This document shows positions 43,421 to 57,787 of a stretch of DNA of 64,000 nucleotides, piece by piece. The notes beneath the pieces were generated by a model, which saw only the letters and a program-made list of their open reading frames with translations, ran no database searches and was not told the origin of the DNA. Made by a program: the position numbers and the translations under genes. Position 1 is the first letter of the stretch. Each line of letters starts with the position of its first letter. Source of the DNA: JANQOH01 sp965200095 (lineage in GTDB: Bacteria; Pseudomonadota; Alphaproteobacteria; UBA7887); the NCBI GenBank assembly GCA_965200095.1, contig OZ241350.1:1240001-1304000 (forward strand). Reading direction: 5' to 3'.

Positions 43421-44074
43421 ATGGACGCCTCAGCGACCCGCGCCGCCTTCCTGTCCGCGCTCGCGAACGCCCGCGAGGAAGGCCGGCCGTTCCGGCACTG
43501 GCGGCTTCGCGATGTCCTCGATCGCGGGCTGCGGGCGGCGCTCGAGGCCGAAACGGGCGCCGCGCCGCGGCTGGACTACAAGCTCGGGCGGCGCGAGGAG
43601 CACAACCCGACGCGGCGCTATGTCGACGCGGCGGCCATCCGCGCCGGCGCGCCGGCGCGCGCCCTCGCCGAAACGCTCCGCGACCCGCGGTCGGTCGCCG
43701 CCATCGAGGCGCGCTGCGGGATTTCGCTGCGGGGCGCGAACTTGCGGATCGAGGACGCGCGCGACGGAGAGGGCTTCTGGCTGGAGCCGCATACCGACAT
43801 CGGCGTCAAGGCGTTCACCATGTTCGTCTATCTGGCGGACCCGCAGCGCCCCCGCGACTGGGGGACCGACCTGTACGAAGACGCCGCGACCCACGCCATG
43901 CGCGTCCCCTTCGAGGACAATACGGGGCTGATCTTCGTGCCGGGCAAGGACACATGGCACGGTTTCGAACCTCGTCCCATCGACGGCGTGCGGCGTTCTC
44001 TGATCGTGAACTACGTCACTGCCGGGTGGCGCAACCGGCGCGAACTTGCCTGGCCCGACGCCGCCGTCGCATAG
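43421..44074 (+). CDS. 2-oxoglutarate/Fe(II) oxygenase-like protein
   Basis: 217 residues with a double-stranded beta-helix core. The iron ligands fit His124 and Asp126 (EPHTDIG) and His180 (DTWHGFE), with Arg191 (GVRRSLIVNY) as the 2-oxoglutarate contact. The substrate is unknown; similar proteins lie among lipopolysaccharide or sugar genes. The next gene starts within its last codons (44046), so translation may be coupled. Start ATG 43421. Confidence 0.75.
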   Translation: MDASATRAAFLSALANAREEGRPFRHWRLRDVLDRGLRAALEAETGAAPRLDYKLGRREEHNPTRRYVDAAAIRAGAPARALAETLRDPRSVAAIEARCGISLRGANLRIEDARDGEGFWLEPHTDIGVKAFTMFVYLADPQRPRDWGTDLYEDAATHAMRVPFEDNTGLIFVPGKDTWHGFEPRPIDGVRRSLIVNYVTAGWRNRRELAWPDAAVA

Positions 44075-45032
44075 GCGCGTCTGGACCCTGACCACCGGCG
44101 AGGCGGGGATGGCCGCGCAGGCGGAAGGCCTGGCGGCGGCGCTCGGCTGGGGTTTCGAGGCGAAGGTCGCGCGCCCGGGCGGCGCGCGCGCGCTGCTGCC
44201 GGCCGGGCTGGCGCCGGCGCCGGCGGGACGCGGGCCGGAAGCCGCGCTGGCGCCGCCCTGGCCCGACCTGCTGATCTCCTGCGGGCGGCGCAGCGCCCTG
44301 TTGTCGGTCGCGGTGCGCCGCGCCTCCGGCGGCGCGACCTTCACCGTCCATATCCAGGACCCGCGCCTGTCGCCGCGCCGTTTCGACCTGGTGCTGTCGC
44401 CGCGCCACGACGGTCTTGCGGGGCCGAACGTCTTTCCCACGCGCGGCGCGCTGCACCGCATCGACCGCGCGGGCCTGGCGGCGGCGGCGCGGCGCTGGCG
44501 CGAGCGCCTGGGGCCCCTGCGGGCCGCGGTGCTGGTCGGCGGCGCGCGGCGCCGGCGCGGCGTCGACCGGGGCGCGGCGGAAGCGCTGGCCGCCGGGCTG
44601 GCGCGGATCGAGGGCGCGGTCGCGGTCACCGGTTCGCGGCGCACCGACCCGGACGCGCTGGCGGTCTTGCGCGCGCGCCTGCCGCGCGCCCGCTTCTGGA
44701 GCGGCGCGGCGGACGCCGACGCCGCGGACAATCCCTATTTGGGGATGCTGGCGCTGGCGCGGCATATCGTCGTCACCGCGGACTCGGTGTCGATGACCAG
44801 CGAGGCGGCGGCGACGGGCAAGCCGGTCCATGTGGCGGCGCTGGGGCCGGTGGGCAAGCGGGTCGCGCGGTTCCAGGCCCGGATGCGCGCCGAGGGCGTC
44901 ACGCGGCCCTTCGACGGCGCGCTGCCGTCATGGACCTACGATCCGGTGGACGACGCGCCGCGCGCCGCGGCGGAGGTCCGCCGCCGCATGGCGGCGCGGG
45001 ATCAGCGGAACTCGATGGACAGGATCTCGTAG
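44046..45032 (+). CDS. mitochondrial-fission ELM1-like family protein
   Basis: 328 residues from TTG 44046, which overlaps the oxygenase by 29 bases. The first ATG (44109) would remove the conserved VWTLTTGEAGMAAQAEGLA start. The fold is glycosyltransferase-like: DLLISCGRRSALLSVAVRR, FTVHIQDPRLSPRRFDLVLSPRHDG, and the sugar-nucleotide-type IVVTADSVSMTSEAAATGKPV. In alphaproteobacteria this family is often near LPS genes; its function is unknown. It converges on greA with a 31-base overlap. Confidence 0.85.
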   Translation: MPGPTPPSHRRVWTLTTGEAGMAAQAEGLAAALGWGFEAKVARPGGARALLPAGLAPAPAGRGPEAALAPPWPDLLISCGRRSALLSVAVRRASGGATFTVHIQDPRLSPRRFDLVLSPRHDGLAGPNVFPTRGALHRIDRAGLAAAARRWRERLGPLRAAVLVGGARRRRGVDRGAAEALAAGLARIEGAVAVTGSRRTDPDALAVLRARLPRARFWSGAADADAADNPYLGMLALARHIVVTADSVSMTSEAAATGKPVHVAALGPVGKRVARFQARMRAEGVTRPFDGALPSWTYDPVDDAPRAAAEVRRRMAARDQRNSMDRIS

Positions 45033-45766
45033 CTGCGCGCGCCCTGGGGAGTCTCCACGGTGACGCTGTCGCCGACGCCGCGGTTCATGATCGCCCGCGC
45101 CACGGGAGCGGCGATCGACAGCCGCCCGCGTTCGACGTCCGATTCGTCGGCGCCGACGATCTGCCAGGTGCGCTCGATGTCGGTGTCTTCGTCCACGAGG
45201 GTGACGGTGGCGCCGAAGGTGACGGTGTCGCCCGACAATTTGGAGACGTCGATCACGTCGGCGCGGCCGATCTTGTCCTCGATCTCGCGCATCCGGCCTT
45301 CGATGAAGCCCTGGCGTTCGCGCGCCGCGTGATACTCGGCGTTCTCCGACAGGTCGCCGTGTTCGCGCGCCTCGGAGATGGCGCGGATCACGGCCGGCCG
45401 GTCCTCGAATTTGAGTTTCTTCAGCTCGGCCTCGAGCCGGCGGTATCCGTCGGCGGTCATCGGCACGCGGCTGCGGCCCGCGGCCGGCGCGTCGCCGGGC
45501 GCCGCCGCGGGCGCGCGGGCGGCGCTGCGCCCGGCGACGAAGGCGGCGACATCGGCGTCGGCGGCGAGGGTTTCCTGCAATTCGCGCAGGGTGCGCCGGA
45601 AGACCGGCGCGGCCAGCATGTCGCCGCGGAACTCGAAGCCGCCCGAGACTTTTTTCGTCTCGCCGACCGGCACTTGCGCGCCGCTGTCGCGCTCCGCGAG
45701 CATGTAATAGCCGTCCCTGCCGGCGACCCCCTTCGTCTTCGGGCGGTATTTGACCCGATAGGCCAT
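45002..45766 (-). CDS. greA: transcription elongation factor GreA with an extra N-terminal domain
   Basis: 254 residues, about 100 more than a normal GreA (about 158). The last ~152 residues are a complete GreA: MTADGYRRLEAELKKL, the acidic tip EHGDLSENAEYHAARERQGF, VIDVSKLSGDTVTFGATVTL and SYEILSIEFR. The first ~80 residues (MAYRVKYRPKTKGVAG, DGYYMLAERDSGAQVPV, ETKKVSGGFEFRGD, RRTLRELQETL) form an unrecognised domain joined by an Ala/Pro-rich linker. The ATG at 45766 has GAGAGGGGA upstream, so the extension is likely translated. An internal ATG at 45460 could also give a standard-size GreA. It is last in carA-carB-greA. Confidence 0.9.
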   Translation of the reverse strand: MAYRVKYRPKTKGVAGRDGYYMLAERDSGAQVPVGETKKVSGGFEFRGDMLAAPVFRRTLRELQETLAADADVAAFVAGRSAARAPAAAPGDAPAAGRSRVPMTADGYRRLEAELKKLKFEDRPAVIRAISEAREHGDLSENAEYHAARERQGFIEGRMREIEDKIGRADVIDVSKLSGDTVTFGATVTLVDEDTDIERTWQIVGADESDVERGRLSIAAPVARAIMNRGVGDSVTVETPQGARSYEILSIEFR

Positions 45767-45795
45767 GCGTTTCCCCTCTCGCGCCGCGCGCGGCT

Positions 45796-49047
<3,252 letters not shown>

Positions 49048-49071
49048 CCGGAAGCGTCGCGCGGGGCCCCG

Positions 49072-50259
49072 TCAGGCGTCCATGAGGGCGACGAAACGGT
49101 CGAACAGATAGTGGCTGTCGCGCGGGCCGGGCGAGGCCTCAGGGTGGTACTGCACCGCAAAGACCGGCTTGCCGACGAGTTCGACGCCCTCGACCGTGCC
49201 GTCGAACAGCGACAGATGGGTGAGCGCGACGCCCGGCGGCAGGCTGTCGCGGTCGATGACGAAGCCGTGGTTCTGGCTGGTGATCTCCACCCGCCCGGTG
49301 GCCAGGTCCTTGACCGGATGGTTGGCGCCGCGGTGGCCCTGACGCATTTTCGTCGTCCGCGCGCCGGCCGCCAGCGCCAGTATCTGGCAGCCGAGACAGA
49401 TGCCGAAAACCGGCGTTTCCGCCGCGAGCAGCGCGCGGACGACCGGCGCCGCATAGGCGGCCGTGGCGGCGGGGTCGCCGGGGCCGTTGGAGAGGAAGAC
49501 CCCGTCGGGCGCGCGGCCCAGGATGTCGTCCGCCGCGGCGGTGGCGGGGACGACGGTGACCCGGCATCCGGCGGCGGCGAGGCAGCGCAGGATGTTGCGC
49601 TTGGCGCCGTAGTCGACGGCGACCACATGGCGCCGGGGCGCCGCGGCGGCGCCGTAGCCGGCGCCGCGCGTCCACAGGGTTTCCGTCCACTCGTGGGCGC
49701 GGTCGCAGGTGACCTCGCGCGCCAGGTCCATGCCGGCGAGGCCGGGCCAGGCGGCCGCCTCGGCGGCGAGCGCCGCGATGTCGAACCGCCCTTGCGGGTC
49801 GTGGGCGATGACCGCGGCGGGGGCGCCGGCGGCGCGTATGCGGCGGGTGAGGGCGCGGGTGTCGACCCCGGCCATCGCCGGCGCGCCGTGCGCCTTCAGC
49901 CAGGCGTCGAGGGACGCCGTCGCCCGCCAGTTCGACGGCGCGCCGGCGTCGGCGCGCAGAACGCAGCCGCGCGCCGCCGGCCGCGCCGCCTCCGTGTCCT
50001 CTCCGTTGACCCCGACATTGCCGATATGGGGGAAGGTGAAAGCGACGATCTGCCCGGCGTAGGACGGGTCGGTGAGGACCTCCTGATAGCCGGTCATCGA
50101 GGTGTTGAAGCACAGTTCGCCGACCGCGCGCCCCGGCGCGCCGAAACCGCGGCCGCGGATCGCGGAGCCGTCGGCGAAAACGAGAACGGCGGTCGCCGGG
50201 GCCGCGGGACGGCGCGGAGCGGCGGAACGGGGCGCGGCGCGGGCGGCGGTCTCGGACAT
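49072..50259 (-). CDS. carA: carbamoyl-phosphate synthase small subunit
   Basis: 395 residues. The N-domain has GELCFNTSMTGYQEVLTDPSYAGQ and FTFPHIGNVGVNGEDTE. The class I glutaminase has the nucleophile Cys in PVFGICLGCQIL and the His/Glu in VQYHPEASPGP. It supplies ammonia to CarB. The first ~25 residues are an Ala/Pro/Arg-rich leader; a shorter start is possible. It is divergent from yqeY across a 205-base gap that must hold both promoters. Confidence 0.97.
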   Translation of the reverse strand: MSETAARAAPRSAAPRRPAAPATAVLVFADGSAIRGRGFGAPGRAVGELCFNTSMTGYQEVLTDPSYAGQIVAFTFPHIGNVGVNGEDTEAARPAARGCVLRADAGAPSNWRATASLDAWLKAHGAPAMAGVDTRALTRRIRAAGAPAAVIAHDPQGRFDIAALAAEAAAWPGLAGMDLAREVTCDRAHEWTETLWTRGAGYGAAAAPRRHVVAVDYGAKRNILRCLAAAGCRVTVVPATAAADDILGRAPDGVFLSNGPGDPAATAAYAAPVVRALLAAETPVFGICLGCQILALAAGARTTKMRQGHRGANHPVKDLATGRVEITSQNHGFVIDRDSLPPGVALTHLSLFDGTVEGVELVGKPVFAVQYHPEASPGPRDSHYLFDRFVALMDA

Positions 50260-50464
50260 CGGCGGCGCCGCGGCAAGGTCGGGACGGGCCGCGGGAACGG
50301 GGCGGCGGGCGAACGGCGCGGACCATACGCCGCTCCGGCCGCCAGCGCAAACCCGTCGGCGCCGGCTTGCGGACGCGGGCGGGCGCGGGGCGAAAAACGT
50401 GATTCGACTCAAGGCCCGCAGCTGGCGCAGCGTGCGCGCCGCGATCAGCGAAGGAAACCGCGCC

Positions 50465-50956
50465 ATGACCCCCTTGCGCCGGCGTTTCTCCGACGACCTC
50501 AAGGCCGCCGAAAAGGCGGAAGATGCGTGCCGGGCGGAGACCCTGCGCCTGATCCTGGCGACTCTGGCGGACCGCGACGCGCAAGGCGCGGCGCGCGGCG
50601 GCGGGGACGGCGGGGAGCGAATCGGGGCCGGAACCGACGACGCCGGGATTCTCGACATGCTGGCGACGATGGTGCGCCGGCGGCGCGACTCCATCGCCGA
50701 ATACGAACGCCGCGGCCGCCGCGACCTGGCGGCGCGCGAGGCCGAGGAGATCGCGCATATCGAGCGCTACATGCCGCGCCCGCTCGACAACGCCGAAATC
50801 GGCCGCGCCGTCGCCGCCGCCATCGCCGAAAGCCGCGCCGCCTCGCTGCGCGACGCCGGCCGGGCGATGGCGGCGCTGAAGGCGCGCTACGCCGGGCGGA
50901 TGGACTTCGCCGCCGCCAGCCGCATGGTGAAGACCCGCCTCGCCGGCGGGGCATGA
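50465..50956 (+). CDS. yqeY: GatB/YqeY domain protein
   Basis: 163 residues. LRRRFSDDLKAAEKAED and the helical region AEEIAHIERYMPRPLDNAEI, then the C-terminal AMAALKARYAGRMDFAAASRMVK, match YqeY. The family resembles the tRNA-binding tail of GatB; a role in tRNA-dependent amidation is not proven. AAGGAA is 8 bases before the ATG. Its stop overlaps the dnaG start (ATGA). Confidence 0.92.
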   Translation: MTPLRRRFSDDLKAAEKAEDACRAETLRLILATLADRDAQGAARGGGDGGERIGAGTDDAGILDMLATMVRRRRDSIAEYERRGRRDLAAREAEEIAHIERYMPRPLDNAEIGRAVAAAIAESRAASLRDAGRAMAALKARYAGRMDFAAASRMVKTRLAGGA

Positions 50957-52782
50957 GCTTCCCGCCGCGTTTCCTCGACGACATCCGCGCCCGGCTGCCG
51001 GTCAGCGAACGGGCGGGGCGCGCCGTCCGCCTGACGCGGCGGGGGCGCGAGCATGTCGGCCTCTGCCCCTTCCACAGCGAGAAGACCCCGTCGTTCACGG
51101 TCAACGACGACAAGGGGTTCTTCCACTGCTTCGGCTGCGGCGCGCACGGCGACGTCATCGGCTTCGCCATGCGCCACGAAGGGTTGTCGTTCCCGGAAGC
51201 GGTGGCGGCGCTCGCCGGCGAGGCGGGCCTCGCGCTGCCCGAGCGCACGCCGGAAGCGCGCGCCGAGGAGCGGCGGCGCGAGGGGCTGCGGGAGATTCTG
51301 GAGTTCGCCGCCGGCCGGTTCGAGCGCGCGCTGGCGCGCGCCGACGAACCGGCCGGGGCGCGCTGGTTCGCCGACCGCGGCGTCGATGCGGCGCATGTCG
51401 CGCGCTTCCGTCTCGGCTACGCGCCGGCCTCGGGCCGCGCCCTGGCGACGGCGCTGGCGGGCGAGGGGTTTTCCGAAGACCTCGCCTGCGAGGCGGGGCT
51501 GCTGCGCCGCCCCCGCAGCGGCGGCGGGCCGGCGCGGGACTTCTTCCGCGGGCGCGTCGTCTTCCCCATCGGCGACGCCGCCGGCGCCGTCGTCGGCTTC
51601 GGCGCGCGGTCCCTCGACGGGGCGCCGCCGAAATATCTCAATTCGCCCGAATCGGCGGCGTTCCGGAAGGGACAGGCGCTCTACAACCTCGCCGGGGCGC
51701 GCCGCGCCGCGCGCGAGGCCGGGGCGGCGGTCGTCGCCGAAGGCTATATGGACGTCATCGCGCTTGTCCGCGCCGGCGTCGAACACGCGGTCGCGCCTCT
51801 CGGCACGGCGCTGACCGAAGACCAGTTGCGGGCGCTGTGGCGGCTCGCCGCGGAACCGACGCTGTGCCTCGACGGCGACCGCGCCGGGCGCGCCGCCGCC
51901 TCGCGCGCCGCCCTGCGCGCGCTGCCGCTGCTGGCGCCGGGGCGGTCGCTCTCCTTCGTCTTCCTGCCGCGCGGCGAGGACCCCGACAGCCTGCTGGCGC
52001 GCGCCGGGGCGGCGGCGCTGCGCGCCTGTCTCACCGGCCCGACGCCGCTCGTCGATGTCGTCTGGCGCGACCTGACGGCGGGCCGCAACGCCGCCACCCC
52101 CGAACGCCGCGCCGCCTTGCGCCAGGCCATCGACCGCCGCGTCGGCGAGATCGCCGACGCCCGCGTGCGCGCCCTCTATGCGCGCTCCTTTCGCGAGCGT
52201 TTCGACCGCGCGTTCGGCGCGCCGCGCCGCGCCTTCGGCCCCGGGCGGCTTCGGGACGGCGCGCGGGGCCGCGGCTGGGCGGCGGAAGAGGCGGCCGCCC
52301 CGCCCGACGACGGAGCGCGGCGCGAACGCCTGCTGCTGGTGACGCTGCTCAACCACCCGGCGCTGCTCCCCGACCTTGCGGAGGAGCTCGCGGCGCTCGA
52401 GTTCCGCGCCGCAGGGATGCGCAAACTGCAAGCGGAGCTGGTGGACTTCGCCGCGGCGGCGGACGCGCCCGGCGAAGCGGCGCTGCGCGCCCGCCTGGCC
52501 GCGTCCGGCGCCCTGGACTACGCCGAAAGGCTGCGCGACCCGGGCGGCTGGAGCGGACGGGTGGCCGAGTCCTTCGCGCGCCCCGACGCCGCCGACGCGG
52601 AGGCGCTGGCGGGGTTCCGCCACCTCGCCGAACGGCAGCGTCGCGCCGGGCTGGAGGCCGAACTGCGCGCGGCGGAAGCCGGCCTGGGCGAGAACATGGA
52701 CGAGAAAGCGCTTGCCCTGCTGGTGCGTTTGCGGTATCAATTGGACGCTGCGGACCGTGCGGCGGCGGATTCCGGGGACTGA
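50953..52782 (+). CDS. dnaG: DNA primase DnaG
   Basis: 609 residues. The N-terminal zinc finger is CPFH...CFGCGAHGD (about 38-63). The RNA polymerase core has YLNSPESAAFRKGQALYNL and the Toprim segments VVAEGYMDVIAL and PTLCLDGDRAGRAAASRA. The C-terminal helicase-binding part is shorter and Ala-rich. It synthesises primers at the fork. It is coupled to yqeY and followed 144 bases later by rpoD, the standard macromolecular-synthesis order. Confidence 0.97.
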   Translation: MSFPPRFLDDIRARLPVSERAGRAVRLTRRGREHVGLCPFHSEKTPSFTVNDDKGFFHCFGCGAHGDVIGFAMRHEGLSFPEAVAALAGEAGLALPERTPEARAEERRREGLREILEFAAGRFERALARADEPAGARWFADRGVDAAHVARFRLGYAPASGRALATALAGEGFSEDLACEAGLLRRPRSGGGPARDFFRGRVVFPIGDAAGAVVGFGARSLDGAPPKYLNSPESAAFRKGQALYNLAGARRAAREAGAAVVAEGYMDVIALVRAGVEHAVAPLGTALTEDQLRALWRLAAEPTLCLDGDRAGRAAASRAALRALPLLAPGRSLSFVFLPRGEDPDSLLARAGAAALRACLTGPTPLVDVVWRDLTAGRNAATPERRAALRQAIDRRVGEIADARVRALYARSFRERFDRAFGAPRRAFGPGRLRDGARGRGWAAEEAAAPPDDGARRERLLLVTLLNHPALLPDLAEELAALEFRAAGMRKLQAELVDFAAAADAPGEAALRARLAASGALDYAERLRDPGGWSGRVAESFARPDAADAEALAGFRHLAERQRRAGLEAELRAAEAGLGENMDEKALALLVRLRYQLDAADRAAADSGD

Positions 52783-52926
52783 AGTCCGCCCGGCGATCTA
52801 CCGGATCCCGCGGGCGCGGGGCCCGTCGCGCCGGACGCCCGCCGCCGCGGGTCTTGTCCGCGGGCGCTTGCGCATTACCTGTAGGGGCCGGCGGGGCGGC
52901 GCCGGCGCGAAGGGTGGAGTTCCAGC

Positions 52927-55022
<2,096 letters not shown>

Positions 55023-55023
<1 letters not shown>

Positions 55024-55778
55024 TGCGCATGGCGCCGGGCCGCGGACGCGCCGCGGCGCCGGTCGGACTCGTCCTCGGCGTCCTCGGTCTCGCGGCGGCG
55101 GCCGGCGCCGAGACCGGGTCCGCCGCCGCCGTCGCCGACCGCAGCGACCGCGACTGGCTGCATGTGCGCGCGACGCTGTTCGGCGACTCCGCCGGCGACT
55201 CCCGGCGCGTCGCCCGCTGGCGCGCCGCGCCGACCCTCGCGCTGTTCGGGGCGCGCGCCGCCGACCGCGCCTTCGTCGCCGGGCTGGTCGCCGACGCGAA
55301 CCGCGTCCTCGCCGGGGGCCGCATCCGCATCGAGGCGCCGCGGCCGCGCTCGACCGCGGGCATCGGCCTCTATTTCGTCCCGCGCGCCGAAGCGCGCCGC
55401 GTCGCCCTGAGCCTCGGCCTGAACGAGGAGTTGGCGGCGCGCGGCGCCGGCTGGACCGGCGCGCGGCTCGGACCGGCGCACGGCCTGCGCTCCGCCGTGG
55501 CGGTGATCCGCGACGAACTCGCGGGCGACGAACGCCGCGCCACCGTCGCCCACGAACTCTATCACGCGCTGGGGCCGGGGGGCCATTCGCCGCGGTTTCC
55601 GGCGAGCGTCGTCTACCGGCGCGGCGACGCGACCTCCACGGCCTCCGCCTTCGCGCCCATCGACCTCAAGACCCTCGGCCTGCTCTACCGCCACCTCGAG
55701 CCGGGCGACGACGAGGCGGCCGCGCGCGCCGCCTTCGACTCGCACTGGGCGGGGCTGGACGCGCTCCTCGCCGAATAG
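55023..55778 (+). CDS. secreted metallopeptidase-like protein (HExxHxxGxxxH; DUF2927-related?)
   Basis: 251 residues, starting in TGATG overlap with the rpoD stop. A signal peptide covers about residues 10-30 (VGLVLGVLGLAAAAGAE). The key motif is HELYHALGPGGHS (177-189): His177, Glu178, His181, Gly184, His188. That is the metzincin zinc pattern with one residue more than the usual HExxHxxGxxH. APIDLKTLGLLYRHLEPG after it recalls DUF2927. The product is probably a periplasmic or exported protease-fold protein; the substrate is unknown. Confidence 0.7.
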
Positions 55779-55782
55779 CGGT

Positions 55783-56550
55783 TCAGGCGTTGCCGCCGCG
55801 CGCGGCGGCGATCTCGTCCGCCGCGGCCGCCGCCAGCAGGCGCGCATCGTTGGCGATGGTGACGAAGCGATAGCCCTTGTCGATCTTGTCGCGCGCCGAG
55901 GCGCCCGAAGGCGTGTGCATCCCCGCCGCCAGGCCGCGGCGCTTCGCGCAGGCGAGCACGGTCTCGCACGCCTCCACGGTGTTCGCCGCCGTCGGTTCGG
56001 GGTTGGGGGGATTGCCGAGGCTGATGGCGAGGTCGTTGGGGCCGATATAGACGCCGTCGAGGCCCGGCACCGACATGATCTCCTCGACGTTGTCCACCGC
56101 TTCCGCGGTCTCGATCATCGCCATCGCGACGATGGTGTCGTTGGCCTTCGCCGCATAGTCGGGACCGCCGTAGAGCAGGCCGCGCGCGGGGCCGAAACTG
56201 CGATAGCCGTCCGGCGCGTAACGGCAGGCACCGACGAAGCGCGCGCACTCCTCGGCGGTGTTGATCATCGGGCAGATGACGCCGTAGGCGCCGGCGTCCA
56301 GCAGTTTCATGATCGCCGCCGGGTCGTTCCACGGCGCCCGCGCCAGCGGCGTCGGCGCGTAGGCCGACATGGCCGCGAACATCGGCACCGCGTCGGGGAA
56401 GTCGACCATGCCGTGCTGGGTGTCGACGGTCACGCTGTCGAACGGCGCGTTGGCCATCGTCTCCGCCGAAAAGGCGTGGGGGATGGCCAGCCAGCCGTTG
56501 ACCGCGGCGCCCCCCTGCTCCCAGATCGTCCGCACCCGGTTCTCGCGCAT
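55783..56550 (-). CDS. HpcH/HpaI aldolase/citrate lyase family protein
   Basis: 255 residues. A class II, metal-dependent pyruvate aldolase fold: SVTVDTQHGMVDF, LLDAGAYGVICPMINTAEEC, MIETAEAVDNVEEIMSVPGLDGVYIGPNDLAISLG. The Glu and Asp in MIETAEA and GPNDL bind the metal, and Arg/His sit in the N-half. It probably cleaves or forms a 4-hydroxy-2-oxoacid. GGAGGGA precedes the ATG at 56550. It converges with the metallopeptidase gene. Confidence 0.9.
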   Translation of the reverse strand: MRENRVRTIWEQGGAAVNGWLAIPHAFSAETMANAPFDSVTVDTQHGMVDFPDAVPMFAAMSAYAPTPLARAPWNDPAAIMKLLDAGAYGVICPMINTAEECARFVGACRYAPDGYRSFGPARGLLYGGPDYAAKANDTIVAMAMIETAEAVDNVEEIMSVPGLDGVYIGPNDLAISLGNPPNPEPTAANTVEACETVLACAKRRGLAAGMHTPSGASARDKIDKGYRFVTIANDARLLAAAAADEIAAARGGNA

Positions 56551-56863
56551 CGCCCGTCCCTCCCCGCTCGCGTTCCGCCCGCCGGCGCGGTTTAGCGCGA
56601 ACCGCCCCGGCGCGGCAAGCCCGTGCGACGCCTCGCGACATACGGGACGCGGGCCGGGCGGCAAGCATCTCGTCGGCTGTCGGATTCCGGCGGCCCGAGG
56701 CCCGGACGCCGACCGGCCGAATGCGCTGTGTCTCGCAGATGTCCGGACCGGGACAGCGCCGGGGCCGCGGGAGCGGGGGGCCTGCGATATTCCCGACGGG
56801 TTGCGCGGAGGCCCGATACGCCCCCGCCGCCGGACCCCCGCGCCGCGCCCGAACCCGGCGGCG
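56551..56863. other. 313-base intergenic region between aldolase and lipoprotein genes
   Basis: No gene seen. It contains the aldolase leader and, at its right end, the hairpin after the lipoprotein stop. Confidence 0.5.
56826..56862 (-). terminator. possible terminator hairpin after lipoprotein copy 2
   Basis: GCCGCCGG (56826-56833) pairs with CCGGCGGC (56855-56862) around a 21-base loop, starting two bases after the stop codon. There is no T-run, so only the hairpin is supported. Confidence 0.3.
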
Positions 56864-57787
56864 CTATTCGGAGAGTTTGGCGCCGAACGCGCCGACGATG
56901 TCCGCCTGTTCGAATATCCCCGCCGCCTCGGCGTGGTCCGGGCCGTAGAAACCGCCCTGGATGAGGTTGCCGGACGCGCCCGCCCGATACGCGCCGCGGA
57001 AGTCGACAAGTATGTCGTCGAAACGCACGCTCGTCGTCGAGTGCGCGGCGCCCCGGTCGATGTTCCGGATGTCGGTGAAGGCGGCGTCGAGCGAACCGCC
57101 CGCGCCGGACAATTCGTAAGTCAGCGCGGCGTCGCCCTGCAACACATTGTCGCGTAACGCGCCGCTGCGCGGAGTCCCGACCATGAGTCCGCGCCAGGTC
57201 GCCGCCATCGGCGGCGCGACCCCCGTCAGAGCGCCAACCGCTATCCCGTGCCGACCCGTCACACTGATGCCGTCAACCATGTTCCGTTCGCTTTGCACGC
57301 CGAATCCGGCATGGTTCAGCCAGGCGCCGTAAGACTCGATGCTTGACGTCCGGCTTTCGATCAAGGTGATCGCGTTCTTGGTGAGAATCGCTCGCGAGTC
57401 GCCCGATACGAATACAAAGTCTCGCAGGCCGAATACGCCCGACAACCCGGTCGTCGTTTCCCTGAATGAGCATCGCGTCCCGGCGCAGTCCGTCAGGATC
57501 CGAACCGGTGTCGTCTCGCCCGACGGGGACGTCACTTCTCCAAATCCGGTGGAAACGATGAGCGAGTCGGCGCGCGACACGATCCCGGGTGCACGCGCGC
57601 TCTGATCCGCAGGGGTCTCGACGGGCGCCTGCGAACCGGTCAGAACGCGCACGCCGCCGGGGTCGGCCAGGGGCGCGGCCCCTGCGTCGGCTCCGCCGCC
57701 GCTGCCCCCGCCTCCCCCGAGGCAGGCGGTGAGCGAAAGGGCCATGAACATCCCCGCGACCGGGGCAAGCGTGCGATGGACCGACAT
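56864..57787 (-). CDS. TbpB/Slam-type beta-barrel surface lipoprotein, copy 2
   Basis: 307 residues, ATG 57787 with GGGAGAA upstream. The signal ends in L-T-A-C (lipid Cys22), followed by a poly-Gly linker (GGGGGSGGG). The body is a paralog of the gene at 29532-30428, with shared blocks LTGSQAP, DSLIVS, ESYGAW, QSER, ATWRG, LQGDAAL, GAGGSLDAAFTDI, DRGAAHST and the TbpB-type end IQGGFYGP...GAFGAK. Differences are spread evenly, so both seem maintained. It has a pair of Cys (DCAGTRC) matching DCSGTRC in the other copy, likely a disulphide. Confidence 0.82.
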   Translation of the reverse strand: MSVHRTLAPVAGMFMALSLTACLGGGGGSGGGADAGAAPLADPGGVRVLTGSQAPVETPADQSARAPGIVSRADSLIVSTGFGEVTSPSGETTPVRILTDCAGTRCSFRETTTGLSGVFGLRDFVFVSGDSRAILTKNAITLIESRTSSIESYGAWLNHAGFGVQSERNMVDGISVTGRHGIAVGALTGVAPPMAATWRGLMVGTPRSGALRDNVLQGDAALTYELSGAGGSLDAAFTDIRNIDRGAAHSTTSVRFDDILVDFRGAYRAGASGNLIQGGFYGPDHAEAAGIFEQADIVGAFGAKLSE

